Origin: HLUCCA09 sp038757905
Lineage (GTDB): Bacteria; Pseudomonadota; Alphaproteobacteria; Rhodobacterales; Rhodobacteraceae
Direction: 5' to 3'
DNA: 64,000 nt
Assembly (NCBI GenBank): GCA_038757905.1
Contig: JBCDGG010000006.1
Location: 1-64,000 of the forward strand
Shown: piece by piece, positions 35,078 to 43,752 of the stretch
How positions within the stretch are numbered: the stretch's first letter is position 1
Layout: each line of letters begins with the position of its first letter
Translations under genes and position numbers: made by a program
Notes under the pieces: generated by a model
What the model was told of the DNA's origin: nothing
Databases searched by the model: none
Seen by the model: the letters and a program-made list of their open reading frames with translations, nothing else

Positions 35078-36403
35078 ATGGCCGAGTATCTCAAGCGTGG
35101 AAAGCCAGCCGAGGCGCGGGCGGAGGACGATGCGAAGGTGCGTGGCATCGTGGAGGGCATCCTGTCCGATATCGAAGCGCGGGGCGACGCGGCCGTGCGC
35201 GATCTCTCGGCGAAGTTCGACAATTACGCCCCCGCGGCGTTTCGCCTGAGCCGGTCCGAGATCGACGCGGCCAAGCAGAACGTGTCGGACCGCGACATGG
35301 CCGACATCCGCTTCGCCCAAGACCAGATCCGGAGCTTTGCGGAGGCGCAGCGCGCGTCGATGACCGATGTCGAGATCGAGACGATGCCGGGCGTCGTACT
35401 GGGCCACAAGAACATCCCGGTGAACTCGGTCGGGTGCTACGTGCCGGGCGGCAAGTTTCCGATGGTCGCCTCGGCGCATATGTCGGTCCTGACCGCCAAA
35501 GTGGCCGGCGTGAAGCGCGTGGTCGCCTCCGCCCCGCCGGTGGACGGGGCCCCGCACCCCGCCATCGTGGCCGCGATGGACGAAGGGGGCGCCGATGAGA
35601 TCCTGGTGCTCGGGGGCGTGCAGGCGGTCGGCGCCATGGCCATCGGCACCCAGAGCATCGCACCGGTCGACATGCTGGTCGGCCCCGGCAATGCGTTTGT
35701 CGCCGAGGCCAAGCGGCAGCTCTTCGGCCGGGTCGGGATCGACCTGTTTGCCGGTCCGACGGAGACCTGCGTGATCGCCGACGACACGGTGGATGGCGAG
35801 ATGTGCGCCACGGATCTGCTGGGACAGGCCGAGCACGGCTATAACTCGCCCGCCGTTCTGATCACCAATTCCCGCAAGCTGGCCGACGATACCCTGGCCG
35901 AGATCGACCGGCTCCTCGGCATCCTGCCCACGGCGGAGACGGCGCGGGTGAGCTGGGAGGAGTACGGCGAGGTCATCCTGTGCGCCGATCACGACGAGAT
36001 GCTCGCGGTGTCGGAGGATGTGGCCTCGGAACATGTGCAGGTCATGACCGACCGCGACGACTGGTTCCTGGAGAAGATGACGAATTACGGCGCGCTGTTC
36101 CTCGGACCGCGCACCAACGTTGCCAATGGCGACAAGGTGATCGGCACGAACCACACCCTGCCGACGAAGAAGGCGGGCCGCTACACCGGCGGGCTGTGGG
36201 TGGGCAAGTTCCTGAAGACCCATTCCTATCAGAAGGTGCTGACCGACGAAGCGGCGACGCTCGTCGGCGAGTATGGCTCGCGCCTGTGTATGCTGGAGGG
36301 GTTCGTGGGCCATGCCGAGCAATGCAACGTGCGCGTGCGCCGCTATGGCGGCGTGAATGTGCCCTATGGCGCCGCCGCGCCTTATCGCGACGCGGCGGAG
36401 TAG
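35078..36403 (+). CDS. Histidinol-dehydrogenase-like enzyme (HpsN-type)
   Basis: A 441-residue zinc-dependent dehydrogenase of the HisD fold outside a histidine operon. Zinc-site and catalytic signatures are conserved: LGQAEHGYNSP (Gln/His), SEHVQVM, GTNHTLPT and GHAEQCNVRVRRYGG. Non-biosynthetic HisD paralogues such as HpsN oxidise small diols, for example dihydroxypropanesulfonate, to acids in roseobacters. The substrate here is not evident, and no sulfonate transporter or sulfite-releasing lyase is adjacent. The ATG follows GGGAG. It is the first gene of the LacI-linked operon. Confidence 0.85.
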   Translation: MAEYLKRGKPAEARAEDDAKVRGIVEGILSDIEARGDAAVRDLSAKFDNYAPAAFRLSRSEIDAAKQNVSDRDMADIRFAQDQIRSFAEAQRASMTDVEIETMPGVVLGHKNIPVNSVGCYVPGGKFPMVASAHMSVLTAKVAGVKRVVASAPPVDGAPHPAIVAAMDEGGADEILVLGGVQAVGAMAIGTQSIAPVDMLVGPGNAFVAEAKRQLFGRVGIDLFAGPTETCVIADDTVDGEMCATDLLGQAEHGYNSPAVLITNSRKLADDTLAEIDRLLGILPTAETARVSWEEYGEVILCADHDEMLAVSEDVASEHVQVMTDRDDWFLEKMTNYGALFLGPRTNVANGDKVIGTNHTLPTKKAGRYTGGLWVGKFLKTHSYQKVLTDEAATLVGEYGSRLCMLEGFVGHAEQCNVRVRRYGGVNVPYGAAAPYRDAAE

Positions 36404-36417
36404 GTGGCAGCGCCGGC

Positions 36418-36446
36418 TGGGAGTATTTTGACCAAGATGATGGGGG
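36418..36446 (+). repeat. Dispersed intergenic repeat, copy B
   Basis: The sequence GGGAGTATTTTGACCAAGATGATGGGG lies between the HisD-like gene and the SnoaL-like gene. It matches copies A, C, D and E (core GTATTTtgNCCAAGATGA). It overlaps the possible start codons of the following gene, which makes that start uncertain. Confidence 0.75.
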
Positions 36447-37465
36447 AAGTGGTGCGCGTGGACGGGGCCGTCGCGGCGGCGGATCTGAAGGCGGTCGTGG
36501 CCGGGGCGGAGGCCGCGCTTTATGGCGAAATGAGCCGGGCCGCGCACGCGGGCGAGGGTGTCTTTGCCGCCGATGCCCGGGTGCGCATGTGTGCGCCCTT
36601 CGGCGATCTGACCGGCTGGTCGGGCTGGTGGGAGGCATGTCTGGCGCCCTTGGCGCGGGCCTGGCCCGACGTGGAGCGCCGGGTGCACATCCGCATCGCC
36701 GGCCCCGACGAGCACGGTGGACAATGGGTCGGCTGCGGGGGGTTCTACCTGGGCACCTTCGAAGACGCTTGGCTCGGGATCCCGGCGACGGGCCGTGTGG
36801 CGCATATGCGGTTCCACGAATTCTTCCGCGTGGAGGCGGGGCGCGTCACCGAGGTGCAGGCGCTATGGGACTTGCCGGAGGTGATGATGCAGGCCCGGGC
36901 ATGGCCGTTAGCACCGAGCCTCGGCCGCGACTGGCACATCCCGGGGCCTGCCACCTGCGACGGGCTTGGGCCCCATGATGCGGCCCTAGGGTCCGCCTCC
37001 GCCCGGCATGTGATCGACATGCTGACCTATCTGAAGAAGCATCCGAGCCAGGGCGGCCCGGAGGTGATGGAGATGGAGCGCTTCTGGCATCCGAAGATGT
37101 GCTGGTACGGGCCGGCCGGCATCGGGACGGGGCGCGGGATCGAGGGGTTCCGGCGCCATCACCAGATCCCGTTTCTGAAGGCCATGCCCGATCGCGGCCA
37201 GTATCTGGACGAGATCGTTTATCATTTTATGGCCGAAGGCGCCTATGTGGGCGTGACCGGCTGGCCGAACATGGTGCAGACCCTGACCGATGGCGGCTGG
37301 ATGGGCATCGCCCCGTCCGGAAAGAGATTGCAGATGCGCTCGCTCGACTTCTGGCGGCTGGAGGATGGCCTGATCCGGGAGAACTGGGTGCTGGTCGATC
37401 TGCTCCATGTCTACGATCAGATCGGCGTCGATGTGATCGGGCGCATGCGGGAGATGGTCGCGTGA
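36437..37465 (+). CDS. SnoaL-like (NTF2-fold) protein, tandem domain
   Basis: A protein of about 342 residues with two NTF2/SnoaL-like domains: one around 20-150 (ADARVRMCAPFGDLTGW, FHEFFRVEAGRVTEVQALWD) and one around 185-335 (MERFWHPKMCWYGPAGIGTG, SLDFWRLEDGLIRENWVLVDLL). SnoaL relatives include ester cyclases, isomerases and hydrolases, so it may isomerise or hydrate the operon's substrate. The start is unclear because repeat B covers it: ATG 36437 (chosen), ATG 36440, GTG 36452 or GTG 36404. It overlaps the next gene by GTGA. Confidence 0.75.
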   Translation: MMGEVVRVDGAVAAADLKAVVAGAEAALYGEMSRAAHAGEGVFAADARVRMCAPFGDLTGWSGWWEACLAPLARAWPDVERRVHIRIAGPDEHGGQWVGCGGFYLGTFEDAWLGIPATGRVAHMRFHEFFRVEAGRVTEVQALWDLPEVMMQARAWPLAPSLGRDWHIPGPATCDGLGPHDAALGSASARHVIDMLTYLKKHPSQGGPEVMEMERFWHPKMCWYGPAGIGTGRGIEGFRRHHQIPFLKAMPDRGQYLDEIVYHFMAEGAYVGVTGWPNMVQTLTDGGWMGIAPSGKRLQMRSLDFWRLEDGLIRENWVLVDLLHVYDQIGVDVIGRMREMVA

Positions 37466-38226
37466 TCTCGCTGCCGAGCATGCCGTCGCTTCGGCTGGAC
37501 GGGCGCCGGGCGCTGGTGACGGGCGCGTCGCGCGGGATCGGCCTGGGTGCCGCGGTCGCGCTCGGACAGGCGGGCGCGCATGTGGTGCTTTCAGCGCGGG
37601 GGGCCACGGCTTTGGCGGACGCCGCCGCAGCCATGGCCGCGGCCGGCCATTCCGTCGAGGCCGCGCCCTGCGACGTGGCCGACGTGGCGGCCGTGGAGCG
37701 GCTTGTGGCGGCGCACGGCCCGTTCGATGTGCTCGTCAACTCCGCGGGGACGTCACGGCCGGGGCCGGTGAGCGCGACATCGGAAGACGATTACGACGTG
37801 GTGATGGCCGCCAACACGAAGGCGGCCTTTTTCCTTGCCCGCGCGGTAGCGCCGGGAATGGCGGCCCGGGGCGGCGGCTCAATCATCCAGATCTCCAGCC
37901 AGATGGGCCATGTCGGCGGGATCGACCGGGCGCTTTACTGTGCCTCGAAGTTCGCCGTGGAGGGGATGACGAAGGCGATGGCGATGGAGTGGGGGCCGCA
38001 GGGCGTGCGGGTGAACACGATCTGCCCGACCTTCATCCGGACGGCGCTGACCGAGGCGACCTTCGACAACCCCGAGCGGGTCGCCTGGATCACCTCGAAG
38101 ATCAAACTCGGCCGGGTGGGCGAGGTCGAGGATATCATGGGCGCTGTCCTGTTTCTGGCCACCGATGCCAGCGCCCTGGTGACCGGCACGCATCTGTTGG
38201 TGGATGGCGGATGGACGGCGGGGTAA
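37462..38226 (+). CDS. Short-chain dehydrogenase/reductase
   Basis: A 254-residue classical SDR: cofactor motif TGASRGIGLG, NSAG (structural), catalytic Ser in QISSQMG and YCASK. C-terminal LFLATDASALVTGTHLLVDGG is typical of sugar or polyol dehydrogenases of the FabG/gluconate type. GTG start at 37462 overlaps the previous stop. It probably oxidises or reduces an intermediate of the same pathway as the HisD-like and SnoaL-like proteins. The gap to the LacI gene is only 34 bp. Confidence 0.88.
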   Translation: MISLPSMPSLRLDGRRALVTGASRGIGLGAAVALGQAGAHVVLSARGATALADAAAAMAAAGHSVEAAPCDVADVAAVERLVAAHGPFDVLVNSAGTSRPGPVSATSEDDYDVVMAANTKAAFFLARAVAPGMAARGGGSIIQISSQMGHVGGIDRALYCASKFAVEGMTKAMAMEWGPQGVRVNTICPTFIRTALTEATFDNPERVAWITSKIKLGRVGEVEDIMGAVLFLATDASALVTGTHLLVDGGWTAG

Positions 38227-38260
38227 CAACGCGGCATCACCTGTGGGGAAAGGGATGCTG

Positions 38261-39301
38261 ATGCCGAGGGAACGCGCAACACGGGACAAAGTGACGTCGC
38301 TGGATGTGGCCGCCGCGGCGGGGGTCAGCCAATCGGCGGTCAGCCGCGTCTTCACGCCCGGCGCTTCGGTCAGCCCGAAGATGGCGGAGCGGGTGCGCAA
38401 GGCGGCTGCGGAACTGGGCTATCGCCCGAACGTGCTGGCGCGTTCGCTGATCACCGGGCGCAGCCGGATCATCGGTCTCGTGGTGGCCTACCTGCACAAC
38501 CAGTTCTACCCCGAGGCGATGGAACGGCTGTCGAACGCGTTGCAGGCCGAAGGCTACCACGTGCTGGTCTTCGTCGCGATGGGTCGCGGGCCCGAGGTCG
38601 ACAAGGTGATCGGCGAGTTGCTCGACTACCAGGTTGACGGGATCGTCGCGGCGTCGGTCGGGTTGTCGGACGAGTTGTTCACCCGCTGCGAGGAGGCCGG
38701 CATCCCGGTGGTGCTGTTCAATCGCGGCCATGCCGATGCCCGGCTGAGCGAAGTCACGTCCGACAACTTCGCCGGCGGACGGAAGGTGGCGGAGTTTCTG
38801 TTGGCGGGCGGACACAAGCGCATCGCCCACATTTCGGGCTGGCAGGGCGCCACGACGGGGCGCGACAGGGCCGCGGGGTTTCGCGCGGGGCTGGCGGCGG
38901 ACGGGCTGGACCCGGTTGCCGAGCAGGACGGGATGTACAAGCGCGAAGTGGCGGCCGATGTCGCCCAGGCGATCTGGGAGGCGGATCGGCCGGACGCGAT
39001 TTTCGTGGGCAACGATCATATGGCCTTCGGCGTGATGGACGCGCTGCGGTACCGATGTGGCGTCTCGATCCCGCACGACGTCTCGGTCGTCGGCTACGAC
39101 GACGTGCAGGCGGCCGCCTGGGAGGCCTACGATCTGACGACCGTGCGCCAGCGCGCGGGGCGGATGGTCGAGGCGACGGTGCGCATGCTCCTGGCACAGA
39201 TCGAGGAGCCGGAGCGCCCGGCGGAGAAGATTGCCATAGACGGGCCGCTCATCGTGCGCGGCTCGGCACGCGTACCGGAGGATTGGAATGCGAGGGTTTG
39301 A
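38261..39301 (+). CDS. LacI family transcriptional regulator
   Basis: A 346-residue LacI/GalR regulator. The N-terminal helix-turn-helix TSLDVAAAAGVSQSAVSRVF and hinge helix NVLARSLITGRSRIIGLV precede a periplasmic-binding-protein-like sensor (about 65-335) with FVGNDHMAFGVMDALR and SVVGYDDV. It likely binds a sugar- or polyol-like inducer. The start ATG 38261 has AAAGGG 6 nt upstream; ATG 38255 is the alternative. It overlaps the next gene by 14 bp. The operator-like site at 34998-35011 is the obvious target. Confidence 0.9.
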   Translation: MPRERATRDKVTSLDVAAAAGVSQSAVSRVFTPGASVSPKMAERVRKAAAELGYRPNVLARSLITGRSRIIGLVVAYLHNQFYPEAMERLSNALQAEGYHVLVFVAMGRGPEVDKVIGELLDYQVDGIVAASVGLSDELFTRCEEAGIPVVLFNRGHADARLSEVTSDNFAGGRKVAEFLLAGGHKRIAHISGWQGATTGRDRAAGFRAGLAADGLDPVAEQDGMYKREVAADVAQAIWEADRPDAIFVGNDHMAFGVMDALRYRCGVSIPHDVSVVGYDDVQAAAWEAYDLTTVRQRAGRMVEATVRMLLAQIEEPERPAEKIAIDGPLIVRGSARVPEDWNARV

Positions 39302-40244
39302 CAACCGGTGGCGGGATTTCCCCGACTACATCCTCGGAATCACAAAGGAAATATGGGAGGATCGTGGCCTCGGCGCCCGCATGCGGGAGTATTATCATCC
39401 CGATGTGATCGTGCGTATGCCCGGCGGGATTTCGACGGGCGAGCCCGCCTCGACGGCGGCGACTATGGCCACGCTGACCGAGTTCCCTGACCGTGTGCTT
39501 CTGGGCGAGGATGTCATCTGGTCCGGGACACCGGAGGCGGGCATGCTGTCGTCGCATCGGATCCTGTCGACCGCCACGCATCGGGGCGGTGCCTTCGGCC
39601 CGGCGACGGGCAAGCGCGTGAGCTATCGCGCGATTGCCGATTGTTGGGCGAAAGACAACCAGATCGCCGACGAATGGCTCGTGCGCGACAATGGCGCCAT
39701 CGTGCGCCAGCTCGGCGTCGACCCGCGCGACTGGGCGGCGGCGGATATCGCGGCCGGAAACACCGGGGCGCCGTTCACCCCGGAGCGCGACGTGACCGGC
39801 CCCTACACCGGCACCGGCAACGACCACGAGGTTGGCCAGGCCTATGCCGGCTTGCTGGCGCAGCTTATGCAGGCAGAGTTTTCCGTCATCCCGGAGCAAT
39901 GGGACCGGGCGTGCCATCTGGAATACCCCGGCGGCTTGACCGGCCACGGCCATGCGGCCGCGGATGCGCATTGGCTGGGCCTGCGCTCCGCCTTTCCGTT
40001 CGCCGAGTTCGCCGTGCATCACGTCATCGGACGCCAGGACGAAAGGATGCCGCCCCGCGCTGCCGTGCGCTGGTCGCTCACGGGCGTCCATGCGGGGTGG
40101 GGGGCCTTTGACGCGCCGTCCGGAGCGGAGGTGCATATCATGGGGATCGGCCACGCGGAATTCGGCCCATGGGGCCTGCGCCGCGAATGGGTGCTGTACG
40201 ATGAGACCACGATCTGGAAACAGATCCTTATGGCGCAAGGCTGA
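39288..40244 (+). CDS. Second SnoaL-like (NTF2-fold) protein
   Basis: A 318-residue protein, again with two SnoaL/NTF2-like halves: about 1-145 (YYHPDVIVRMPGGISTG, DNQIADEWLVRDNGAIVRQLG) and about 180-318 (FAVHHVIGRQDERMPPRAAVRWSLTG, REWVLYDETTIWKQIL). It is related in architecture to the protein at 36437-37465 but diverged. Two such proteins in one operon suggest a heteromeric enzyme or two related steps on one compound. The start lies inside the LacI gene (14-bp overlap), so translation is coupled. The 135 bp after it show no gene. Confidence 0.78.
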   Translation: MRGFDNRWRDFPDYILGITKEIWEDRGLGARMREYYHPDVIVRMPGGISTGEPASTAATMATLTEFPDRVLLGEDVIWSGTPEAGMLSSHRILSTATHRGGAFGPATGKRVSYRAIADCWAKDNQIADEWLVRDNGAIVRQLGVDPRDWAAADIAAGNTGAPFTPERDVTGPYTGTGNDHEVGQAYAGLLAQLMQAEFSVIPEQWDRACHLEYPGGLTGHGHAAADAHWLGLRSAFPFAEFAVHHVIGRQDERMPPRAAVRWSLTGVHAGWGAFDAPSGAEVHIMGIGHAEFGPWGLRREWVLYDETTIWKQILMAQG

Positions 40245-40379
40245 GGAGGGCGTGGGCGTGCCTGTCGAATGGCCAGGGGGGACAGCGGAGAAGCGACGCG
40301 CGGGCGATGGCGATCCCTCACGGATCGCGCCAGAAAGCGCGCGCGCCGTGCCGTGCCGGCCTGCCGCGGACGAGGACCC

Positions 40380-40991
40380 ATGGAGAAGGTAGCCGCGTCG
40401 TCCGAAACGACCCGCGCGGTCTATGAGCGGAACGCAGAGGTCTACGATGCGCAGCGGTCCCGCGCGCTCTCCGAGGCGCGGTGGCTCGCCCGGTTCGCCA
40501 GGTGCCTGCCGCAGGGCGCGCGCGTGCTCGACCTCGGCTGCGGGGCCGGCGAGCCGATTGCGCGCTGGTTCATGGCCGAGGGCTTTGCCGTCACCGGCGT
40601 CGACTTTTCCGCCGCCATGCTGGAGATCGCGCGGGCGCGCTTCCCCTCGGGCGATTGGCGCGAGGCCGATATGCGGGCGCTCGATCTGGGGGAGACGTTC
40701 CACGGCATCGTCGCGTGGGACAGTTTCTTCCACCTCTCCCCGGGCGAGCAGCGGCACTGCATCGCGCAGATGGCGCGCCATCTCGAACCCCACGGCGCCG
40801 CCTTGCTTACGGTGGGGCCGGAGGCGGGCGAGGTCGAGGGCCGGGTGGGCGGCGAGCCCGTCTATCATGCCTCGCTTTCGCCCGCCGAGTATGCCGCCTG
40901 TCTGGAGGAGAACGGCATGCGCCTCACCGGGTTTCTGGCCGAAGACCCTGAAACCGACCGTCACAGCGTGCTGATGGCACGCCGGATCTGA
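40380..40991 (+). CDS. Class I SAM-dependent methyltransferase
   Basis: A 203-residue methyltransferase. Motif I is VLDLGCGAGEPIARWF; the acidic residue in VTGVDFSAAM (motif II) and WDSFFHL (motif IV) are visible. It resembles the UbiE/Methyltransf_25 group. The acceptor is unknown. It sits 135 bp after the SnoaL-like gene and 10 bp before the MetE-like gene. The pairing of a SAM methyltransferase with a MetE-like enzyme hints at handling of methyl groups. Confidence 0.85.
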   Translation: MEKVAASSETTRAVYERNAEVYDAQRSRALSEARWLARFARCLPQGARVLDLGCGAGEPIARWFMAEGFAVTGVDFSAAMLEIARARFPSGDWREADMRALDLGETFHGIVAWDSFFHLSPGEQRHCIAQMARHLEPHGAALLTVGPEAGEVEGRVGGEPVYHASLSPAEYAACLEENGMRLTGFLAEDPETDRHSVLMARRI

Positions 40992-41001
40992 AGAGAAGAC
41001 C

Positions 41002-42132
41002 ATGCCCATTTCAACGACCCATGTCGGATCGCTTCCCCGCACCCAGAAGGTGGTGGATTTCATCTTCGCCCGCGAACGCCAGGAGCCCTACGACGCCGAT
41101 GCGTTCGACGCTGCCATGGCCGAGGCCGTCGACGAGACGGTGTCCAAACAGGTCGCGGCCGGGATCGACATCGTCTCCGACGGCGAAACCTCGAAGATCA
41201 GCTACGCCACCTATGTGAAGGACCGCTACACCGGGTTCGATGGCGACAGCCCGCGCAACGCGCCCGCCGACCTCAAGATGTTCCCGTCGTTTCTCAAGCG
41301 GCTGGCCGCCGATGGCGGAACGCCGAAATACGCGCGTCCGATGTGCGTGGGCGAGGTGCGCTCGAAGGGCCAGGGCGAGCTGGAAAAGGACATCGCGAAC
41401 CTTAAGGCCGCCATGGCCAAACACGGGGTGGAGCGCGGCTTCATGAATGCCGCGTCGCCGGGGGTGATCTCGCTGTTCCTGCAGAACGATTTCTATCCCA
41501 CGCGGGAGGCCTATCTGGCGGCTCTGGCCGATGCGATGGCGGCGGAGTACCGCACGATCGTCGACGCCGGGCTGGATCTGCAGCTCGATTGTCCGGACCT
41601 CGCGCTATCGCGCCACATGCTCTTTTCCGACCTGACGGATGCGGCGTTCGTTCAGATCGCGGGCGCCCATGTCGAGGCGCTGAACCACGCGCTTGACGGG
41701 ATCGACCCCGCCCGCGTGCGCATTCACATCTGCTGGGGCAATTACGAGGGGCCGCATGTCTGCGACATCCCGATGGACACGATGTTCTCCACGCTGATGT
41801 CCGCGGCGGCACAGTACGTGCTTTTCGAAACGTCGAACCCCCGCCACGCTCACGAATGGACCGTGTTCCGCGACCGCGCGGCCGAGATCCCCGATGACAA
41901 AATCCTGGTGCCTGGCGTCGTCGACACCACCACGAACTTCGTGGAACACCCGGAGGTGGTGGCCGAACGGATCGGCAAGTTCACCGGGATCGTCGGGGCG
42001 GACCGGGTCATCGCCGGATCGGATTGCGGGTTTGGCACCTTCGCCGGGTTCGGCGCGATCGACCCTGAGATCGCCTATGCCAAGCTCGGCACGCTGAGCG
42101 ACGGGGCCGCGCTGGCCAGCGGGCGGGTCTGA
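41002..42132 (+). CDS. MetE C-terminal-like (cobalamin-independent) zinc enzyme
   Basis: A 376-residue protein with a complete MetE-C type barrel but no MetE N-terminal domain. Zinc ligands are recognisable: His-x-Cys in RIHICWGN, Glu in FETSN and Cys in GSDCGFGT. Proteins of this class include core methionine synthases and epoxyalkane:CoM transferases; they activate a thiol on zinc for alkyl transfer. The N-terminus STTHVGSLPRTQKVVDF is typical. Here it may demethylate or transfer an alkyl group from the operon's substrate rather than make methionine. It abuts the hydrolase gene with no gap. Confidence 0.85.
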   Translation: MPISTTHVGSLPRTQKVVDFIFARERQEPYDADAFDAAMAEAVDETVSKQVAAGIDIVSDGETSKISYATYVKDRYTGFDGDSPRNAPADLKMFPSFLKRLAADGGTPKYARPMCVGEVRSKGQGELEKDIANLKAAMAKHGVERGFMNAASPGVISLFLQNDFYPTREAYLAALADAMAAEYRTIVDAGLDLQLDCPDLALSRHMLFSDLTDAAFVQIAGAHVEALNHALDGIDPARVRIHICWGNYEGPHVCDIPMDTMFSTLMSAAAQYVLFETSNPRHAHEWTVFRDRAAEIPDDKILVPGVVDTTTNFVEHPEVVAERIGKFTGIVGADRVIAGSDCGFGTFAGFGAIDPEIAYAKLGTLSDGAALASGRV

Positions 42133-42843
42133 ATGCCGGAGCCGATTGTCCTTCTGCCCGGGATGATGTGCGATGGGCGGCTATTCTCCCATCAGTTTCT
42201 GGCGCTGAACCGGGATCGGGCCGTCATGGTCGCCCCTTTGACGGGGGCGTCCTCCGTCGGGGCGCTGGCGCAACGGATCCTGGACGCGGCACCGCGACGA
42301 TTTGCGCTTGCGGGGCTGTCGATGGGCGGCATCGTGGCGATGGAGATGATGGGCCGCGCGCCCGACCGGATCTCGCGCATCGCGCTGATGGACACCAATC
42401 CCCTGCCGGAGACGCCCCAGGTGGCGGCCGCGCGCGAGCCGCATATCGTCGGCGTGCAGAGCGGGCGGCTCAAAGAGATCATGCGCGAGGAGATGAAGCC
42501 CCGTTATCTGGCGCCCGGGGCGGGGCGGGTCGAGGTGATGAGCGTGGTGATGGACATGGCGCGCGACCTCGGCCCGGACGTGTTCGTGGCGCAATCGCGC
42601 GCCCTGCAGCGGCGCCCCGATCAGCAAAAGGTGCTGCGCGGCATCAAGGTGCCGACGCTGGTCCTGTGCGGCGCCCATGACGCGCTCTGCCCGGTCAAAC
42701 GGCACGAGTTCATGGCGGAGCTCATTCCGGGCGCGAAGTTGCGGGTCATCAAGGATGCGGGCCATCTGCCGACGCTTGAGCAGCCCGACGCGACGACCGA
42801 GGCGCTGCGTGAATGGCTCGGCGACCCGCTCGTGCTGCGCTAG
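42133..42843 (+). CDS. Alpha/beta hydrolase
   Basis: A 236-residue alpha/beta hydrolase with nucleophile elbow GLSMGG, an oxyanion-region LLPGMMCDG, the acid in CGAHDALCP and the catalytic His in DAGHLPTLEQP. The small cap suggests a broad esterase or C-C hydrolase type. It starts directly after the MetE-like stop codon and is the last gene of this run. Its stop overlaps the convergent GrpB gene end by 4 bp. Confidence 0.87.
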   Translation: MPEPIVLLPGMMCDGRLFSHQFLALNRDRAVMVAPLTGASSVGALAQRILDAAPRRFALAGLSMGGIVAMEMMGRAPDRISRIALMDTNPLPETPQVAAAREPHIVGVQSGRLKEIMREEMKPRYLAPGAGRVEVMSVVMDMARDLGPDVFVAQSRALQRRPDQQKVLRGIKVPTLVLCGAHDALCPVKRHEFMAELIPGAKLRVIKDAGHLPTLEQPDATTEALREWLGDPLVLR

Positions 42844-43373
42844 GCCCCGGCGCCGTACCAGCGCAGAGCGGCGCGCTCCATCTCCTGCACGAAAGCGTCC
42901 TTGCCGTCGACGTAGCTGTCCCAGGTGGCGCCCGGCGCGGCGGCAAGCGTGGCCTTGAGATCCGAGTAGGCCCGGGCCGCTTCCGGGTGGCGGCGCAGAT
43001 AATCGCGAAAGGCGATGTGGCGCTGGGCGCCTGCAGAGCCGTCGACGAAGACGTGCAGGTGGTGCGTGCGCCGGCCGTCCTGCGCGCGTTTTCGGAAGTA
43101 GCGGCGCTCCGCAATTCCATAGGGACCCATCGCCTCGTAGCCCAGGCGCTGAAACTCCGCGGTTCGGGTATCGACCGCGGGCAAGGTGCGCACGAGGCCG
43201 AGCATGTCGACGATCGGCTTGGCGACGCATCCCGGAACGGCGGTGCTGCCGATGTGATGAAGGGCGATCTCGCCCGGCATCAGTGCAGAGATACGCGCGG
43301 CCTCCCGGGCAAAGGCATCGGGCCATTCGGCGCCGTCCGCCGGTATCTGAACGAGGGCCGGTGCGCCGGTCAT
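42840..43373 (-). CDS. GrpB family (UPF0157) protein
   Basis: A 177-residue GrpB/UPF0157 protein: IALHHIGSTAVPGCVAKPIVDML contains the HIGSTAVPG signature, followed by RRYFRKRAQDGRRTHHLHVFVDG. The fold is nucleotidyltransferase-like; the role is unknown. The 3' end overlaps the alpha/beta hydrolase end on the other strand by 4 bp. It lies 31 bp downstream of the cupin gene, so cupin and GrpB may be cotranscribed. Confidence 0.85.
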   Translation of the reverse strand: MTGAPALVQIPADGAEWPDAFAREAARISALMPGEIALHHIGSTAVPGCVAKPIVDMLGLVRTLPAVDTRTAEFQRLGYEAMGPYGIAERRYFRKRAQDGRRTHHLHVFVDGSAGAQRHIAFRDYLRRHPEAARAYSDLKATLAAAPGATWDSYVDGKDAFVQEMERAALRWYGAGA

Positions 43374-43404
43374 GGCCGGATTGCCGGGGCGGGCAAGCCG
43401 CCGG

Positions 43405-43740
43405 CTAGTCCTTCAGCGGGTAGCGGTCGGGTTCCTCGAACACATCGAGGAGGAGCGATCCGCCCGGAACCCGGACCGCGTGCACGGTGCCGGCGGGAAT
43501 GTCGTAGGTGTCGCCCGGGCCGTAGACCGTGGCCCGCCCGTCGATCGTCAGCTCCACCTGGCCTTCGATGACGGTGCCCCATTGCGCGCCGTGCGCGTGC
43601 GGCGGAAGCTCGACGTCTTCCTTGATCTTGAAGAACACCGCCAGGCCGTGCTCGGTGCGCATCGCGCGGGTTTCGACCTTGCTTTCCGGGAACGGCAGAT
43701 CGAGCGCGGGAAATCCTTCGATGAACTGGGCGAGCGGCAC
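43405..43740 (-). CDS. Small cupin domain protein
   Basis: A 111-residue single-domain cupin with the metal motif HAHGAQWGTVIEG (His-x-His, then Glu) and the second motif around PAGTVHAVRVPGG. It could be a metal-binding isomerase, dioxygenase or a sensor. No DNA-binding domain is attached. It lies 12 bp downstream of phaR on the same strand. Confidence 0.83.
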   Translation of the reverse strand: MPLAQFIEGFPALDLPFPESKVETRAMRTEHGLAVFFKIKEDVELPPHAHGAQWGTVIEGQVELTIDGRATVYGPGDTYDIPAGTVHAVRVPGGSLLLDVFEEPDRYPLKD

Positions 43741-43752
43741 GGTCGGCGGGTC

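Noticed and set aside
35078..36403. Calling this gene hisD
   Set aside because: No histidine genes are nearby and the context is catabolic. The sequence fits non-biosynthetic HisD paralogues better.
34925..36817. Minus-strand open frame of 630 codons
   Set aside because: Fully antisense to the HisD-like gene; a composition effect.
41002..42132. Calling this gene metE
   Set aside because: It lacks the N-terminal MetE domain and lies in a catabolic operon.
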